Below are positions 1 through 9,753 of a stretch of 64,000 nucleotides of DNA, one piece after another. The stretch is from NCBI RefSeq assembly GCF_021044685.1, contig NZ_CP088014.1:4016001-4080000 (forward strand). The letters run 5' to 3'. The notes below the pieces were generated by a model, which made no database searches, was not told the origin of the DNA, and saw nothing but the letters and a program-made list of their open reading frames with translations. Position 1 is the first letter of the stretch, and each line of letters starts with the position of its first letter. A program made the position numbers and the translations under genes. This stretch comes from Bradyrhizobium daqingense. Lineage in GTDB: Bacteria; Pseudomonadota; Alphaproteobacteria; Rhizobiales; Xanthobacteraceae.

Positions 1-558
1 GACCTTCTGGCAGGGCTCGGCGCCGAGCTCGAGGAATTCTCCGGCGAGGGCTTCGACATCGAGCCGATCTGGCGCGCCATCAACCACACGGTCTGGCGTA
101 CGCGGTTTGCGAAGCTCGCAGCCGAGCACAGGGACGAGCTGAGCGAGGCATTTCTCAAGCAGCTCGCGCTCGCGACCGAGGTCAGCGGCGTCGACTACCA
201 AGAGGCGATGTTCGCGCGCACCGCGCTGTTCCGCCGGGTGCAATCGCTGCTTGCGCGCGGGCACCTGCTGGCGATGCCGACCCTGACGCGCACCGCGCTG
301 CCGATCGAGCAGGATTTGTTCGGCCGGATCGAGATCGACGGCGAGCATTTCGACAGCGTTCGGCCGCATTGGTTTCCCTGGACCATGCCGTTCAATATGA
401 CTGGCCATCCCGCGATCAGCCTGCCCTGCGGCTTTGGCCGCGATGGCCTGCCGATCGGGCTCCAGCTCGTCGGCCGTTTCCGCGGCGACGCCGAACTGCT
501 GCGCGTCGGTGCGCTGTTCGAGGCTTCGAGCGACCTTCTGTCCCGCCGGCCGGCTTGA
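1..558 (+). CDS. Amidase family protein, C-terminal part (5' end outside window)
   Basis: The frame is open from the first base to a TGA at 556-558, giving the last 185 residues of an amidase-signature enzyme (GatA/AtzF type), which would hydrolyse a small amide or carbamoyl compound in the cytoplasm. The recognisable part is the family's C-terminal block: a PWTMPFNMTGHPAISLPCGF stretch followed by DGLPIGLQLVG. The Ser-cisSer-Lys catalytic residues lie upstream of the window and cannot be checked. It sits 85 bases before a DppB-type permease on the same strand, so it may act on a compound brought in by that importer (inference). Confidence 0.9.
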   Translation, partial: DLLAGLGAELEEFSGEGFDIEPIWRAINHTVWRTRFAKLAAEHRDELSEAFLKQLALATEVSGVDYQEAMFARTALFRRVQSLLARGHLLAMPTLTRTALPIEQDLFGRIEIDGEHFDSVRPHWFPWTMPFNMTGHPAISLPCGFGRDGLPIGLQLVGRFRGDAELLRVGALFEASSDLLSRRPA

Positions 559-643
559 GGGAAACGGACATGCTGCAAAGAGCTTGCCTCCGCCGTCCAG
601 ACATGTTGATCGTGCGGCGAGTGAGCCCTGAAGCCGAGCACGC

Positions 644-1594
644 ATGAGCGTCTTTGTCCTCCGACGTCTGTTGACCTTGCTGGCGACGCTGGTCGGTGCA
701 TCGCTGATCATTTTCCTGGTGCTCGATGCGCTGCCCGGCAACGCCGCGCAGATGCTGATGGGCGCCGACGCCTCGCCGGACGCGGTCCGCGCGCTCACCG
801 TCAAGCTCGGGCTCGACCAGCCGCTGGCGGTTCGCTACCTGCAATGGATCAAGGGACTGCTGTCCGGCGACCTCGGCAACTCCTATGTCTACGGCACGCC
901 GGTCGCGAGCCTGATCGCGGAGCGGCTGGTGCTGACCGTTCCGCTCGCGATCATGGCCATGACCGTCACGGTGACGCTGGCGCTCTCCGCCGGGATTTAC
1001 ACTGCGGCCAACCACAACAAGCTCGGCGATGTCGGCGTGATGTCGCTGACCCAGGTCGGCATCGCGCTGCCGAACTTCTGGTTCGCGATCCTCCTGGTGC
1101 TGCTGTTCTCGGTGCGGCTGCAATGGCTCTCGGCGGGCGGCTTTGCCGGCTGGGAAGACGGCATCTGGCCGGGCGTCAAGTCGCTGCTGCTGCCGGCGAT
1201 CTCGCTCGCGGTGGTGCAGGCCGCCATCCTCGCGCGCGTCACGCGCTCGGCCGTGCTGGAGGTGCTGCGCGAGGACTTCGTCCGCACCGCGCGGGCAAAA
1301 GGGCTCGGCAAGCGCGAGGTGCTGTGGCGTCATGTGTTGCGCAACGCCATGATCCCCGTGATGACGGTGATGGGGCTGCAATTCGCCAATCTGCTCGCCG
1401 GCACGATCGTGATCGAGAACGTGTTCTACCTGCCGGGCCTCGGCCGCCTGATCTTCCAGTCGATCGCCAACCGCGACCTGATCGTGGTGCGCAACTGCGT
1501 GATGCTGCTGGCGACCATGGTGGTCATCGTCAATTTCGTCGTCGACGTGCTCTATGCCTTCATCGATCCCCGCATCAAGGTCCACGATCTGTGA
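644..1594 (+). CDS. ABC transporter permease, DppB/OppB type
   Basis: This 316-residue integral membrane protein is one of two channel subunits of a dipeptide/oligopeptide/nickel-class importer in the inner membrane. The N-terminus is a basic stub followed by a long hydrophobic helix (about residues 8-30), and further helices follow. The cytoplasmic coupling loop near residues 205-235 has the family pattern ARAKGLGKREVLWRHVLRN. Its stop overlaps the GTG proposed as the start of the next permease. Length and topology are normal for DppB. The family moves peptides, opines, nickel or glutathione; the substrate here cannot be read from the sequence. Confidence 0.93.
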   Translation: MSVFVLRRLLTLLATLVGASLIIFLVLDALPGNAAQMLMGADASPDAVRALTVKLGLDQPLAVRYLQWIKGLLSGDLGNSYVYGTPVASLIAERLVLTVPLAIMAMTVTVTLALSAGIYTAANHNKLGDVGVMSLTQVGIALPNFWFAILLVLLFSVRLQWLSAGGFAGWEDGIWPGVKSLLLPAISLAVVQAAILARVTRSAVLEVLREDFVRTARAKGLGKREVLWRHVLRNAMIPVMTVMGLQFANLLAGTIVIENVFYLPGLGRLIFQSIANRDLIVVRNCVMLLATMVVIVNFVVDVLYAFIDPRIKVHDL

Positions 1595-2478
1595 GCGCGC
1601 CCATGACCATCGACGCGTCGCTCGCGACGCGGCCGCTGCCGGCCCGAACGTTCTGGCGCCGCGCGCTGCGCCATCGCAGCTTCGTGCTCGGCGCCACGCT
1701 GAGCCTGCTGGTGCTCGGCTCGGCGCTGCTGTCGTTGGTGTGGACGCCCTGGTCGCCCTATGAGATTGACATTGCCTCGAAACTCCGGCCGCCGTCCGCC
1801 GCGCACTGGCTCGGCACCGATTCCTTCGGTCGCGACATCGTCTCGCTGCTGCTCGCCGGCGCGCGTTCGACCATCATGGTCGGCATCATCGCCGTCAGCA
1901 TCGGTCTCACTTTCGGCGTCTGCCTCGGTCTGATCGCCTCAGCCAAGCGCGGCTGGACCGAAGAGATCATCATGCGCTTCGCCGATTTCAGCTTCGCCTT
2001 TCCGGCCGTGCTGTCAGCGATCATGCTCGCCGCGGTGGCTGGACCGGGCATGGTGACCTCGATCGTCGCGATCGGCATCTTCCAGATCCCGACCTTGACC
2101 CGGCTGGCGCGCGGTTCGGCCAACGCGATTTGGGCGCGCGAATTCGTGTTGGCTGCGCGCGCGGCGGGGAAGGGGCGATTCCGCATCACCATCGAGCACG
2201 TGCTGCCGAATATCCTGTCGATCCTGATCGTGCAGGTCACCATCCAGTTCGCGCTCGCCATTCTCGCCGAAGCCGCGCTGTCCTATCTCGGTCTCGGCAC
2301 GCAGCCGCCGCAGCCGTCCTGGGGCCGGATGCTGAATGATGCGCAGACGCTGCTGTTCCAGTCGCCGATGCTCGCGGTCTATCCGGGTGTCGCGATCGCC
2401 ATCGCCGTGCTCGGCCTCAATCTCCTTGGTGACGGATTGCGCGACCTGCTCGATCCCAGACTGGCGCGGGAGCGGTGA
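1591..2478 (+). CDS. ABC transporter permease, DppC/OppC type
   Basis: This is the second permease subunit, about 295 residues. The N-terminal helix near residues 28-50 precedes the typical DppC segment HWLGTDSFGRDIVS, and the coupling loop reads AARAAGKGRFRITIEHVLPN. I chose the GTG at 1591 because it overlaps the previous stop as GTGA and has AAGG about 10 bases upstream. The in-frame ATG at 1603 is an equally possible start and would remove four residues. The same reading frame stays open far upstream, inside the previous gene, but that part has no resemblance to a permease. Confidence 0.9.
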   Translation: MSAPMTIDASLATRPLPARTFWRRALRHRSFVLGATLSLLVLGSALLSLVWTPWSPYEIDIASKLRPPSAAHWLGTDSFGRDIVSLLLAGARSTIMVGIIAVSIGLTFGVCLGLIASAKRGWTEEIIMRFADFSFAFPAVLSAIMLAAVAGPGMVTSIVAIGIFQIPTLTRLARGSANAIWAREFVLAARAAGKGRFRITIEHVLPNILSILIVQVTIQFALAILAEAALSYLGLGTQPPQPSWGRMLNDAQTLLFQSPMLAVYPGVAIAIAVLGLNLLGDGLRDLLDPRLARER

Positions 2479-2480
2479 CG

Positions 2481-3490
2481 ATGGCTCATTCCGCAACTGC
2501 GCCGTTGATCGAGGTCGCCAATCTCGGCGTGCGTCTCAACACCAGCCGCGGGCCGGCGCAGGCCGTGCGCGGCGTCAGCTTCGCGCTCACGCGCGGCGAG
2601 ACGCTCGGTCTCGTCGGAGAGTCCGGCTGCGGCAAGTCGGTGACAGCCTTGTCGCTGATGGGCCTGCTGCCGGACAGTGCGGTCGTCACCGGCAGCGCCA
2701 AGCTGGATGGCGACGAGCTCGTCGGGCTCTCCGATGCTGATTATTGCGGCCTGCGAGGCAACCGCATCAGCATGATCTTCCAGGAGCCGATGACCGCGCT
2801 CAATCCGATGCACACGATCGGCAACCAAGTCGCCGAACCGCTGCGGCGTCACAAGAAATATTCGGCGTCGCAGGCGCGGCGCGAGGCCATCGCCTTGCTC
2901 GATCGCGTCGGGCTGCCGGACCCGGCGCGGCGGGTCGATGCCTATCCGCACCAGTTTTCCGGCGGCCAGCGCCAGCGCATCACCATCGCCATGGCGCTCG
3001 CCTGCGAACCGGACCTGCTGATCGCGGACGAGCCGACCACGGCGCTCGACGTCACCATCCAGGGCCAGATCCTCGACCTCATCGCCGATCTCGTCGAGGA
3101 GCGCGGCATGTCGATGATCCTGATCTCGCACGATCTCGGCGTCATCGCCGAAAACGTGCAGCGCATGATGGTGATGTATGGCGGCACCGTCGTCGAAAGC
3201 GGTCCGACCGACGAAGTGTTCCGCCGCATGGGACATCCCTACACGCAGGGCCTGTTCCGCGCCCGTCCCAAGCTCGGCGCGCGCAAGGGGACGCGGCTGA
3301 AGACGATCTCGGGCACGGTGCCGGAGCTGGCCGATCTGCCGTCCGGCTGCACCTTCTCCGATCGATGCCCGCTCGTGATCGACCAGTGTCGCGCCGCGCT
3401 GCCGCCGATTGTGGATGTCGGCCCCGGCCACTTCGTGCGCTGCATCAGAACGGATGTGTCGATGGCCGAACGCGTCGGAGCGCTGACCGC

Positions 3491-3494
<4 letters not shown>
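2481..3494 (+). CDS. ABC transporter ATP-binding protein, DppD/OppD type
   Basis: This 337-residue ATPase powers the importer. Visible motifs are Walker A GESGCGKS (about residues 46-53), the Q-loop FQEPMTALNP, signature FSGGQRQR, Walker B LLIADEPTTALD and the switch histidine in LISHDLG. After the nucleotide domain comes the oligopeptide-transporter C-terminal extension with the cysteine pattern CTFSDRC...C...C, which in DppD/DppF relatives can hold an iron-sulfur cluster. The ATG at 2481 has GGGAG eight bases upstream, better than the GTG at 2475. Confidence 0.94.
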
Positions 3495-4501
<1,007 letters not shown>

Positions 4502-4554
4502 TGTCCAGGGCAGGATTGGCGTACTAGAGATCAGAGATGGCCGGGGAGTTGCGC

Positions 4555-6051
4555 ATGTTCAGGAAATTATCGATCGTCGCCTTTGCCGCCGCGCTGGTCG
4601 CGGCGCCTCTGCCGGTGCTGGCGCAGAGCAAGAAGGACAGCGTCGTGATGGCGATGGCGCTGGAGCCGCCGGGGCTCGATCCGACCAATGCCGCCGCCGC
4701 CGCGATCGCCGAGGTCACGCTCTACAACATCTACGAGACGCTGACCAAGATCAACGAGGATGGCTCGGTCTCGCCGCTGCTGGCCGAGAGCTGGACCGCC
4801 TCGCCCGATTTGAAGACCTACACGTTCAAGCTGCGCAAGGGCGTCAAATTCCACAATGGCGAAGCGTTCAACACCGCCGCAGTGAAGTTCTCGTTCGAGC
4901 GCAACGCTGCGCCGACCAGCACCAACAAGGACAAGAGCCTGTACCAGGCCTTCGAGAAGGTCGAGGCGTCCGACGCCGACACTATCGTGATCACCATGAA
5001 GTACGGCGAGCCCAACCTGCCGTTTCTGCTCGGGCAGGCGGGCGGCTCGATCGTCGAACCGAAGAGCGCGGCGACGAACATCACGCAGCCGGTCGGCACC
5101 GGGCCTTATCAGCTAGGGGTCTGGGCGAAGGGCTCCTCGATCACGCTGACCAAATGGGCCGACTACCGCAACGCCGCCGCGATCAAGCTGTCCAAGGTAA
5201 CGATCCGCTTCATCTCTGATCCCGCGGCGCAGACCGCCGCGCTGCTCTCGGGCGACGTCGATGCGTTCCCGCGCGTTGCGGCCCAGCGCACCATCGCGCA
5301 GTTCAAGGCCGATCCGCGCTTCAACGTCCAGGTCGGCGGCTCGCGGGCCAAGACCATCGTCGCGATCAACCATCGCAAGAAGCCGCTGGACGACGTCCGT
5401 GTCCGCCGCGCCATCCTTGCCGCGATCGACCGCAAGGCGATGATCGACGGCGCCGTCGACGGTTTCGGCACGCCGATCGGCAGCTTCTATGTGCCGGGCG
5501 CGCTCGGCTACGTCGACACCACCGGCATCAACCCCTACGACCCCGTGAAGGCCAAGAAGCTGCTCGCGGAAGCCGGCGTCACCACCCCGCTCGAATTGTC
5601 GCTGAAGCTGCCGCCGCCGTCCTATGCACGGCAGGGCGGCGAGATCGCCGCGGCCCAGCTCGCCAAGGTCGGCATCGTCGCCAAGATCGAGAACGTCGAA
5701 TGGGCGCAGTGGCTCTCTCAGGTGTTCGCCGGCAACGGACCGCACAATTTCGATCTCACCATCATCAGCCATGTCGAGCCGTTCGATCTCGTCAAGATCA
5801 CCGAGCCGGACTACTATCTCGGCTACAACAACGCGGCGTTCAACGCACTCTACAAGGAGATCGTGTCGACCCCTGACGAGGCCGCTCGCGCCAAGCTGCT
5901 CGGCGACGCCCAGCGCATGCTCGCGACCGACGCCGTCTCCGCCTACCTCTATCAGCCGCAGCTCATCACCATCACCAACAAGAAGCTCAAGGGCGTCTGG
6001 AAGGACGTCCCGCAATACGAGAACGATTTCTCGACCTGGTATTGGGAGTAG
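4555..6051 (+). CDS. Periplasmic solute-binding protein, family 5 (peptide/nickel/opine type)
   Basis: This 498-residue exported protein captures the substrate for the DppBCDF-type importer upstream. A signal peptide is clear: MFRK, a hydrophobic core, then a VLAQS cleavage region near residue 24. The body shows the family-5 landmarks: YNIYETLTKI, LAESWTASPDLKTYTFKLRKGVKFHNGE in pieces, and late motifs such as VGTGPYQL. I chose the ATG at 4555 because GGGGAG lies six bases before it; an ATG at 4537 would only add six residues before the signal. It is last in the operon, which is common when the binding protein needs independent expression. Confidence 0.92.
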   Translation: MFRKLSIVAFAAALVAAPLPVLAQSKKDSVVMAMALEPPGLDPTNAAAAAIAEVTLYNIYETLTKINEDGSVSPLLAESWTASPDLKTYTFKLRKGVKFHNGEAFNTAAVKFSFERNAAPTSTNKDKSLYQAFEKVEASDADTIVITMKYGEPNLPFLLGQAGGSIVEPKSAATNITQPVGTGPYQLGVWAKGSSITLTKWADYRNAAAIKLSKVTIRFISDPAAQTAALLSGDVDAFPRVAAQRTIAQFKADPRFNVQVGGSRAKTIVAINHRKKPLDDVRVRRAILAAIDRKAMIDGAVDGFGTPIGSFYVPGALGYVDTTGINPYDPVKAKKLLAEAGVTTPLELSLKLPPPSYARQGGEIAAAQLAKVGIVAKIENVEWAQWLSQVFAGNGPHNFDLTIISHVEPFDLVKITEPDYYLGYNNAAFNALYKEIVSTPDEAARAKLLGDAQRMLATDAVSAYLYQPQLITITNKKLKGVWKDVPQYENDFSTWYWE

Positions 6052-6073
6052 GGGTGCGGGCGGTTGCTGTGTC

Positions 6074-6091
6074 CTCTCCGCTCCCGGAGAG
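6074..6091 (+). terminator. Short hairpin after the first Dpp operon
   Basis: A perfect 7-bp inverted repeat, CTCTCCG-ctcc-CGGAGAG, starts 23 bases after the binding-protein stop. There is no T-tract, only an A-rich stretch about ten bases later. Intrinsic terminator function is therefore possible but weakly supported. Confidence 0.35.
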
Positions 6092-6111
6092 AGCAGCTCC
6101 AAACAAAAATG

Positions 6112-6243
6112 AAAAACAACCCCATGCACAGTAGCCGGGCATAGTCATTTCAATGACTTGCGCGTTGCGCAGGTCATGGTCTGCGCAATGCGCTCGGACG
6201 TTGACCCGTCGGGCAAAACACCGGCATGATGTCATCGTCGATC
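6112..6243 (-). repeat. Dispersed intergenic repeat, copy A
   Basis: Two blocks here reappear in reverse complement at 50482-50658: AAAACAACCCCATGCACAGTAG-like sequence at 6112-6134, and the block at 6200-6243 containing GTCGGGCAAAACACCGGCATGATG-like sequence. The order of the blocks is the same once one copy is inverted, but the middle parts differ in length (about 65 versus 106 bases) and are not obviously alike. No coding potential is visible. Each copy follows the 3' end of a Dpp-type operon. Confidence 0.7.
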
Positions 6244-6327
6244 AGGGACGCGCCGTCAGGCGAGGCAGCCGTGAACGAGCCGTGCCGCCGCGATACCGGT
6301 AGCACCGCGGCGGCCGTTAGGGCCGAG

Positions 6328-6557
6328 GCGCTGGTGCCACTCGAACTCGACGATGCATCAATGGGCGATCTCGTCCAAGCCGTGGTCAATGGGCACTCAA
6401 CGCTGTGCGCGCGGTCAACCCTGATGCGCTGGCGACCGCCGGCGAACTCGACGGCACAAAACCATCCGCTTGGCGGAAGCTGGCCGGCCTCCCGATCCTT
6501 GCTTATGAGCAGGCCTCCAACAAGCGCAAGCCGCCGCCGGGTTTGCCCTTGCCTTAA
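6328..6557 (+). pseudogene. Frameshifted gene remnant, unidentified
   Basis: Two adjoining frames together read like one short natural protein end. Frame one gives ALVPLELDDASMGDLVQAVV and NGHSTLCA up to about 6408. From 6414 another frame continues with VNPDALATAGELDGTKPSAW, RKLAGLPILAYEQASNKRKP and PPGLPLP to a TAA at 6555-6557. The compositional switch at about 6408-6414 implies a frameshift. I do not recognise the family. The flanking 6244-6327 and 6558-6655 show no gene. It lies between a dispersed repeat and a minus-strand hydrolase, consistent with decayed DNA in an accessory stretch. Confidence 0.45.
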
Positions 6558-6655
6558 TGGTAGCGCGGACACGTGGCCGAGCCCGCGGGATGCCCTCATC
6601 CGAGGTGGGCATCACGATGTGCGCCGTCAGAAGTGCAGCAAAGACGCCGTTACTT

Positions 6656-7660
6656 CTACCGGCGCGCGTTTTGTTGAAGGAAGGAAATCGTATCAGCAAT
6701 GGATTTGTCGCGAATCGCCGCGTCAAATCCCATCGAGTAGCCGGGCGCTGCGGCGAGGCAGGCGCGAAAGGCGGAAGGGTCGAAAGGCTTCGCCTCGCCG
6801 TCGATGAGCAAGGCCGGCCGCTTCGGGCTGAGCAGGAAGAACGGACATTTTTTTATGCTGACTAAGTCCGGGTAAAAGCGGGCGGTGGCGAGATCGGGGA
6901 CTGTCCACGCATGATAGGCGCCTGGATAGACCACCTTCTGGATCGGAGCCGGCACTCCAGCTGCGCTGGCGTAAGCCAGATAGCTCTCGATCTTTGCCGG
7001 CGGCAGGTTGTCGTCCTTGTCGCCGAGCAACATCAGGACCGGGGAGCCGGTATAGGCACCGGGTTCGGCGACCGCGCCAAAAGTGCCGCTGGGATAGAAT
7101 GCGACGTGGGCGGCAAACTGGTCAGGTCCGGGATTGAGCGCCGACCGCAGCGCTTCGAAGGCGGTGAGGTGGGCAACCTCGGCGCCGTATGAGAACCCGA
7201 TGATCGCAATGTGCTTGGCGTCGACCCGAGGCTCGCGGGAAAGAAGTCGCAGCGCGGCGTATGCGTCCGCAACTCCAATCGCCAGATAACCGGGTGACCC
7301 TTGCAGGGCTACGCCCGTAGTTCCGCGCGCGGCAAAGCTGTCATAAGTCAATGTGGCAAAGCCAACCTTGCGCAATTCGGCGGCAACATAGCCTTCGTTC
7401 ACATCGCGATAGCCGGCGAGTGTGTGAACCACGATTACTGCGGGATAGTGATCCTTCACTTGTTCGGGAAAGCCGAGAGTGGCCTGGACCGTCACCGATG
7501 CGGCCATAGCCTCTCGCGCCAGGACCTGGCTCATGTCTCTGTAGGTGGCGGATTGAAAGGTGACCGCGGTGGAGTATGACTGAATCGTCTGACAGTGCCC
7601 AGTCGCTGTTGCGTAGGCGATCGTCGCAATCAATACGCATAAGCTCTGGTACATTCGCAT
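6656..7660 (-). CDS. Exported dienelactone-hydrolase-family protein
   Basis: This 334-residue alpha/beta hydrolase has a signal peptide (hydrophobic core to about residue 24, cleavage near GHCQ). The catalytic triad can be placed: nucleophile Ser157 in GFSYG, acid in LLGDKDD (about residue 214-217) and His250 in YPGAYHAW. Classical dienelactone hydrolases use Cys, so the serine points to a general secreted esterase of the wider DLH family. The substrate is unknown. It lies 41 bases downstream of a tiny exported protein on the same strand and could be co-transcribed. Confidence 0.82.
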   Translation of the reverse strand: MRMYQSLCVLIATIAYATATGHCQTIQSYSTAVTFQSATYRDMSQVLAREAMAASVTVQATLGFPEQVKDHYPAVIVVHTLAGYRDVNEGYVAAELRKVGFATLTYDSFAARGTTGVALQGSPGYLAIGVADAYAALRLLSREPRVDAKHIAIIGFSYGAEVAHLTAFEALRSALNPGPDQFAAHVAFYPSGTFGAVAEPGAYTGSPVLMLLGDKDDNLPPAKIESYLAYASAAGVPAPIQKVVYPGAYHAWTVPDLATARFYPDLVSIKKCPFFLLSPKRPALLIDGEAKPFDPSAFRACLAAAPGYSMGFDAAIRDKSIADTISFLQQNARR

Positions 7661-7701
7661 GATGGATCAGCGGCAGCACAGTCTCTGTTGTTTGAAGAAC
7701 A

Positions 7702-7893
7702 TCACTTTGTCCGTTTTTCGTGATCTTTGAGATACGCCCGCCGCATGTCACCGGGTTTTTGAGGAGCTGGAAGACGAGCGACGACCTCCCGAGGGAGCTG
7801 TACTCCAACGCCCTCCGATCTTCGTAGGATGTCATGTGCCAAAGCTGGGATAGTGGCGACGCTTAAGATAAACACCGTAAGGGTCAGCCGCAT
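7702..7893 (-). CDS. Small exported protein, 63 residues, unknown function
   Basis: The ATG at 7893 has GGGG five bases upstream on the minus strand (AAGGGGCGAAC before the start), which decides it over longer readings. The product begins MRLTLTVFILSVATIPALAH, a convincing signal peptide cleaved near residue 20, and continues as a short basic and proline-containing tail ending LKDHEKRTK. I do not recognise it. It precedes the exported hydrolase by 41 bases. Confidence 0.6.
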   Translation of the reverse strand: MRLTLTVFILSVATIPALAHDILRRSEGVGVQLPREVVARLPAPQKPGDMRRAYLKDHEKRTK

Positions 7894-8114
7894 GTTCGCC
7901 CCTTTGAGAAGGATCGCTTTGAGGAATAGCATTCCTTCGATACTACCGGAGCGTGTGGCAAAATGAAGGAGTAAGTGGAGGCCGGGCTGAGATAAGCCAG
8001 CGAGAGGAAGCTGCGCTCCACAACGCCATTGAACGTTTGGACCCCCCATGCGTTAGTCGGCGGATGACGGCCATGCACCATTCGGCATGACGAGGCCGCC
8101 ACGGAGTTCGGTGC

Positions 8115-9089
8115 TTGCTCAAACTATACAGATGGCCGTCCGACGACTGGCGGAATATCGGTGCGGAAATGCCCTCGGAGATCATCTGGGCCGATCTCCT
8201 GAATGCGACCGACGAGGAAAAGCAGTTCGTCGAACGGCTGCTCGGGATCCGCATTCCTTCCGAAGAGTCTCTCAGCGAGATCGAGGCGTCGAGCCGCCTG
8301 ATCCGCGACCACGGCACGCTCTATCTCAGCGCGCCGGCGGTCAGGCTCACCGAGGACAACGAGGCCGAGATCACGCCGGTGGGATTCGTGATCGGCCCGC
8401 ACGTGCTGGTCACGGTGCGGTTTGCCGAGCTGCCGATCTTCGATGACATCGGCAAGCGCATCGGCTCCGACGACAGCCTGGAGAACGGCATGTGCGTGTT
8501 CACCAGCCTGCTCGAAGCCATGATCGATCGTGGCGCCGACGTGCTGGAGCATCTCGGCGCCAGGGTCGACACGCTTTCGCGGGGTGTTTTCAGGGGCGGG
8601 CTCGTCCGCACCCAGCGTCCGGTGCGCTCCAGCCGCAGGATGCGCGAGGCGCTGGAGAACATCGGCGAGCTCGCCGATCGATTGGCCAAGGCGCGCGATG
8701 TCCTGCTCGGCGTCGGCCGAATCGCGTCATTTGCCGGCGATGTCGGGAGTGAGTGGATCACGGCGGCGTCGAAGACGCGCCTTCATGCCGTGTCGAAGGA
8801 TGTGGTGTCGCTCAGCGACTACGAGACGCGCCTGTCCGACAAGATCCAGCTGCTGCTCGATGCGGTGCTCGGCTTCATCAACATCCAGCAGAACGAGCTG
8901 TTCAAGGTCCTGACCATTGTCTCCGTCGTGGGCGTGCCGCCGACCATCCTCGTCGGCATCTGGGGCATGAACTTCAAGTACATGCCCGAGCTGGAATGGA
9001 CGTTCGGCTATGCGTTGGCTTGGCTCGCAGTGATTGCCAGTGGCGTGCTGCCGCTGATCTGGTTCAAGCGGCGCGGCTGGTTCGAGTGA
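8115..9089 (+). CDS. corA: CorA/ZntB-family divalent-metal transporter
   Basis: This 324-residue protein transports Mg2+ or a related divalent cation across the inner membrane as a pentamer. The long charged N-terminal cytoplasmic part ends in two C-terminal transmembrane helices. The signature GMN sits at about residues 284-286 (GIWGMNFKYMPEL), and the protein ends with a basic KRRGWFE tail. The start is TTG at 8115, supported by GGAG eight bases upstream; no in-frame ATG lies nearby. The gene is monocistronic and followed by a strong hairpin. The acidic loop after GMN (MPEL) is CorA-like, but Mg versus Zn/Co specificity cannot be decided. Confidence 0.9.
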   Translation: MLKLYRWPSDDWRNIGAEMPSEIIWADLLNATDEEKQFVERLLGIRIPSEESLSEIEASSRLIRDHGTLYLSAPAVRLTEDNEAEITPVGFVIGPHVLVTVRFAELPIFDDIGKRIGSDDSLENGMCVFTSLLEAMIDRGADVLEHLGARVDTLSRGVFRGGLVRTQRPVRSSRRMREALENIGELADRLAKARDVLLGVGRIASFAGDVGSEWITAASKTRLHAVSKDVVSLSDYETRLSDKIQLLLDAVLGFINIQQNELFKVLTIVSVVGVPPTILVGIWGMNFKYMPELEWTFGYALAWLAVIASGVLPLIWFKRRGWFE

Positions 9090-9091
9090 GA

Positions 9092-9120
9092 GGCGGCGCA
9101 TCGCAAGACGATGCGCCGCC
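9092..9120. terminator. Bidirectional hairpin between corA and the convergent hydrolase gene
   Basis: A perfect 12-bp stem, GGCGGCGCATCG and its complement, encloses the loop CAAGA. It occupies almost all of the 37-base gap between two convergent genes. T-tracts are poor on both sides (GTTCGTTC on plus), but stem strength and location suggest a shared terminator. Confidence 0.65.
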
Positions 9121-9126
9121 GTTCGT

Positions 9127-9753
9127 TCATGCGGCCTTGGCATCGACGCTGCCGATCCAGTCGCGGGCCAGCGTGACGTCGGCTTGCGACAATTGGTGGC
9201 CCGCCGGCAGGACCTTGTGGGTCACGCGCGCGCCTGCCTGCGCGAGCAGGGCCGCAAGCTTTGCCGAATTGCTGGCCGGCACGATCGGATCAGCCTGCCC
9301 GGACAACAGCAGGATGGGCTTGCCCGCAAGGTTCGCCTTCGGCGGATCCGACAGCGGTACCATGGCGCGCAGCAGGATCGCGCCTGCAAGCACGTCCGGC
9401 TCCAGCAGCAACAGCGCCGCGGCGATGTTGGCGCCGTTGGAGAACCCGACCGCGACCGGCGCGGCGATGCCGTAGCGCTGCCGCGCCTCCTTGACGAACT
9501 CGCCGAGCTCGTGCGCGCGGCGGCGGACGTCGTCCTCGTCGAACACGCCCTCGGCGAGACGGCGGAAAAAACGCGGCATGCCGTGCTCGAGCACGCGGCC
9601 GCGCGGCGAGAGCAGGGCGGCGCCGGGCGAGATCATCCGGCCGAGCCCGAGCAGGTCGTTCTCGTCGCCGCCGGTGCCGTGCAGCAGCAGCAGTGGAGGG
9701 GAGCCCGCGCTGGTCGCGGGCTCGAAGCGATGGATGAATGCAGTTTCGGTCAT
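9127..9753 (-). CDS. Alpha/beta hydrolase, carboxylesterase/phospholipase type (MhqD-like)
   Basis: This 208-residue cytoplasmic hydrolase has the oxyanion segment LLLLHGTGGDEND and a complete triad: Ser105 in GFSNG, Asp155 in GQADPIVP and His186 in PAGHQLS. Its start overlaps the stop of the upstream dioxygenase by four bases, so the two are translated together. In Bacillus the related MhqD hydrolase and MhqO dioxygenase act in resistance to quinones and hydroquinones; the same pairing here suggests a similar detoxification role (inference from family knowledge). Confidence 0.85.
   Translation of the reverse strand: MTETAFIHRFEPATSAGSPPLLLLHGTGGDENDLLGLGRMISPGAALLSPRGRVLEHGMPRFFRRLAEGVFDEDDVRRRAHELGEFVKEARQRYGIAAPVAVGFSNGANIAAALLLLEPDVLAGAILLRAMVPLSDPPKANLAGKPILLLSGQADPIVPASNSAKLAALLAQAGARVTHKVLPAGHQLSQADVTLARDWIGSVDAKAA

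Noticed and set aside
416..1585. Long minus-strand open frame opposite the first permease gene
   Set aside because: Arg/His/Asp-rich low-complexity translation typical of the antisense of a GC-rich gene; the plus strand encodes a clear DppB permease.
6074..6091. Confident intrinsic terminator after the first Dpp operon
   Set aside because: Only a 7-bp stem with no T-run, so it is kept as a low-confidence hairpin rather than a firm terminator.
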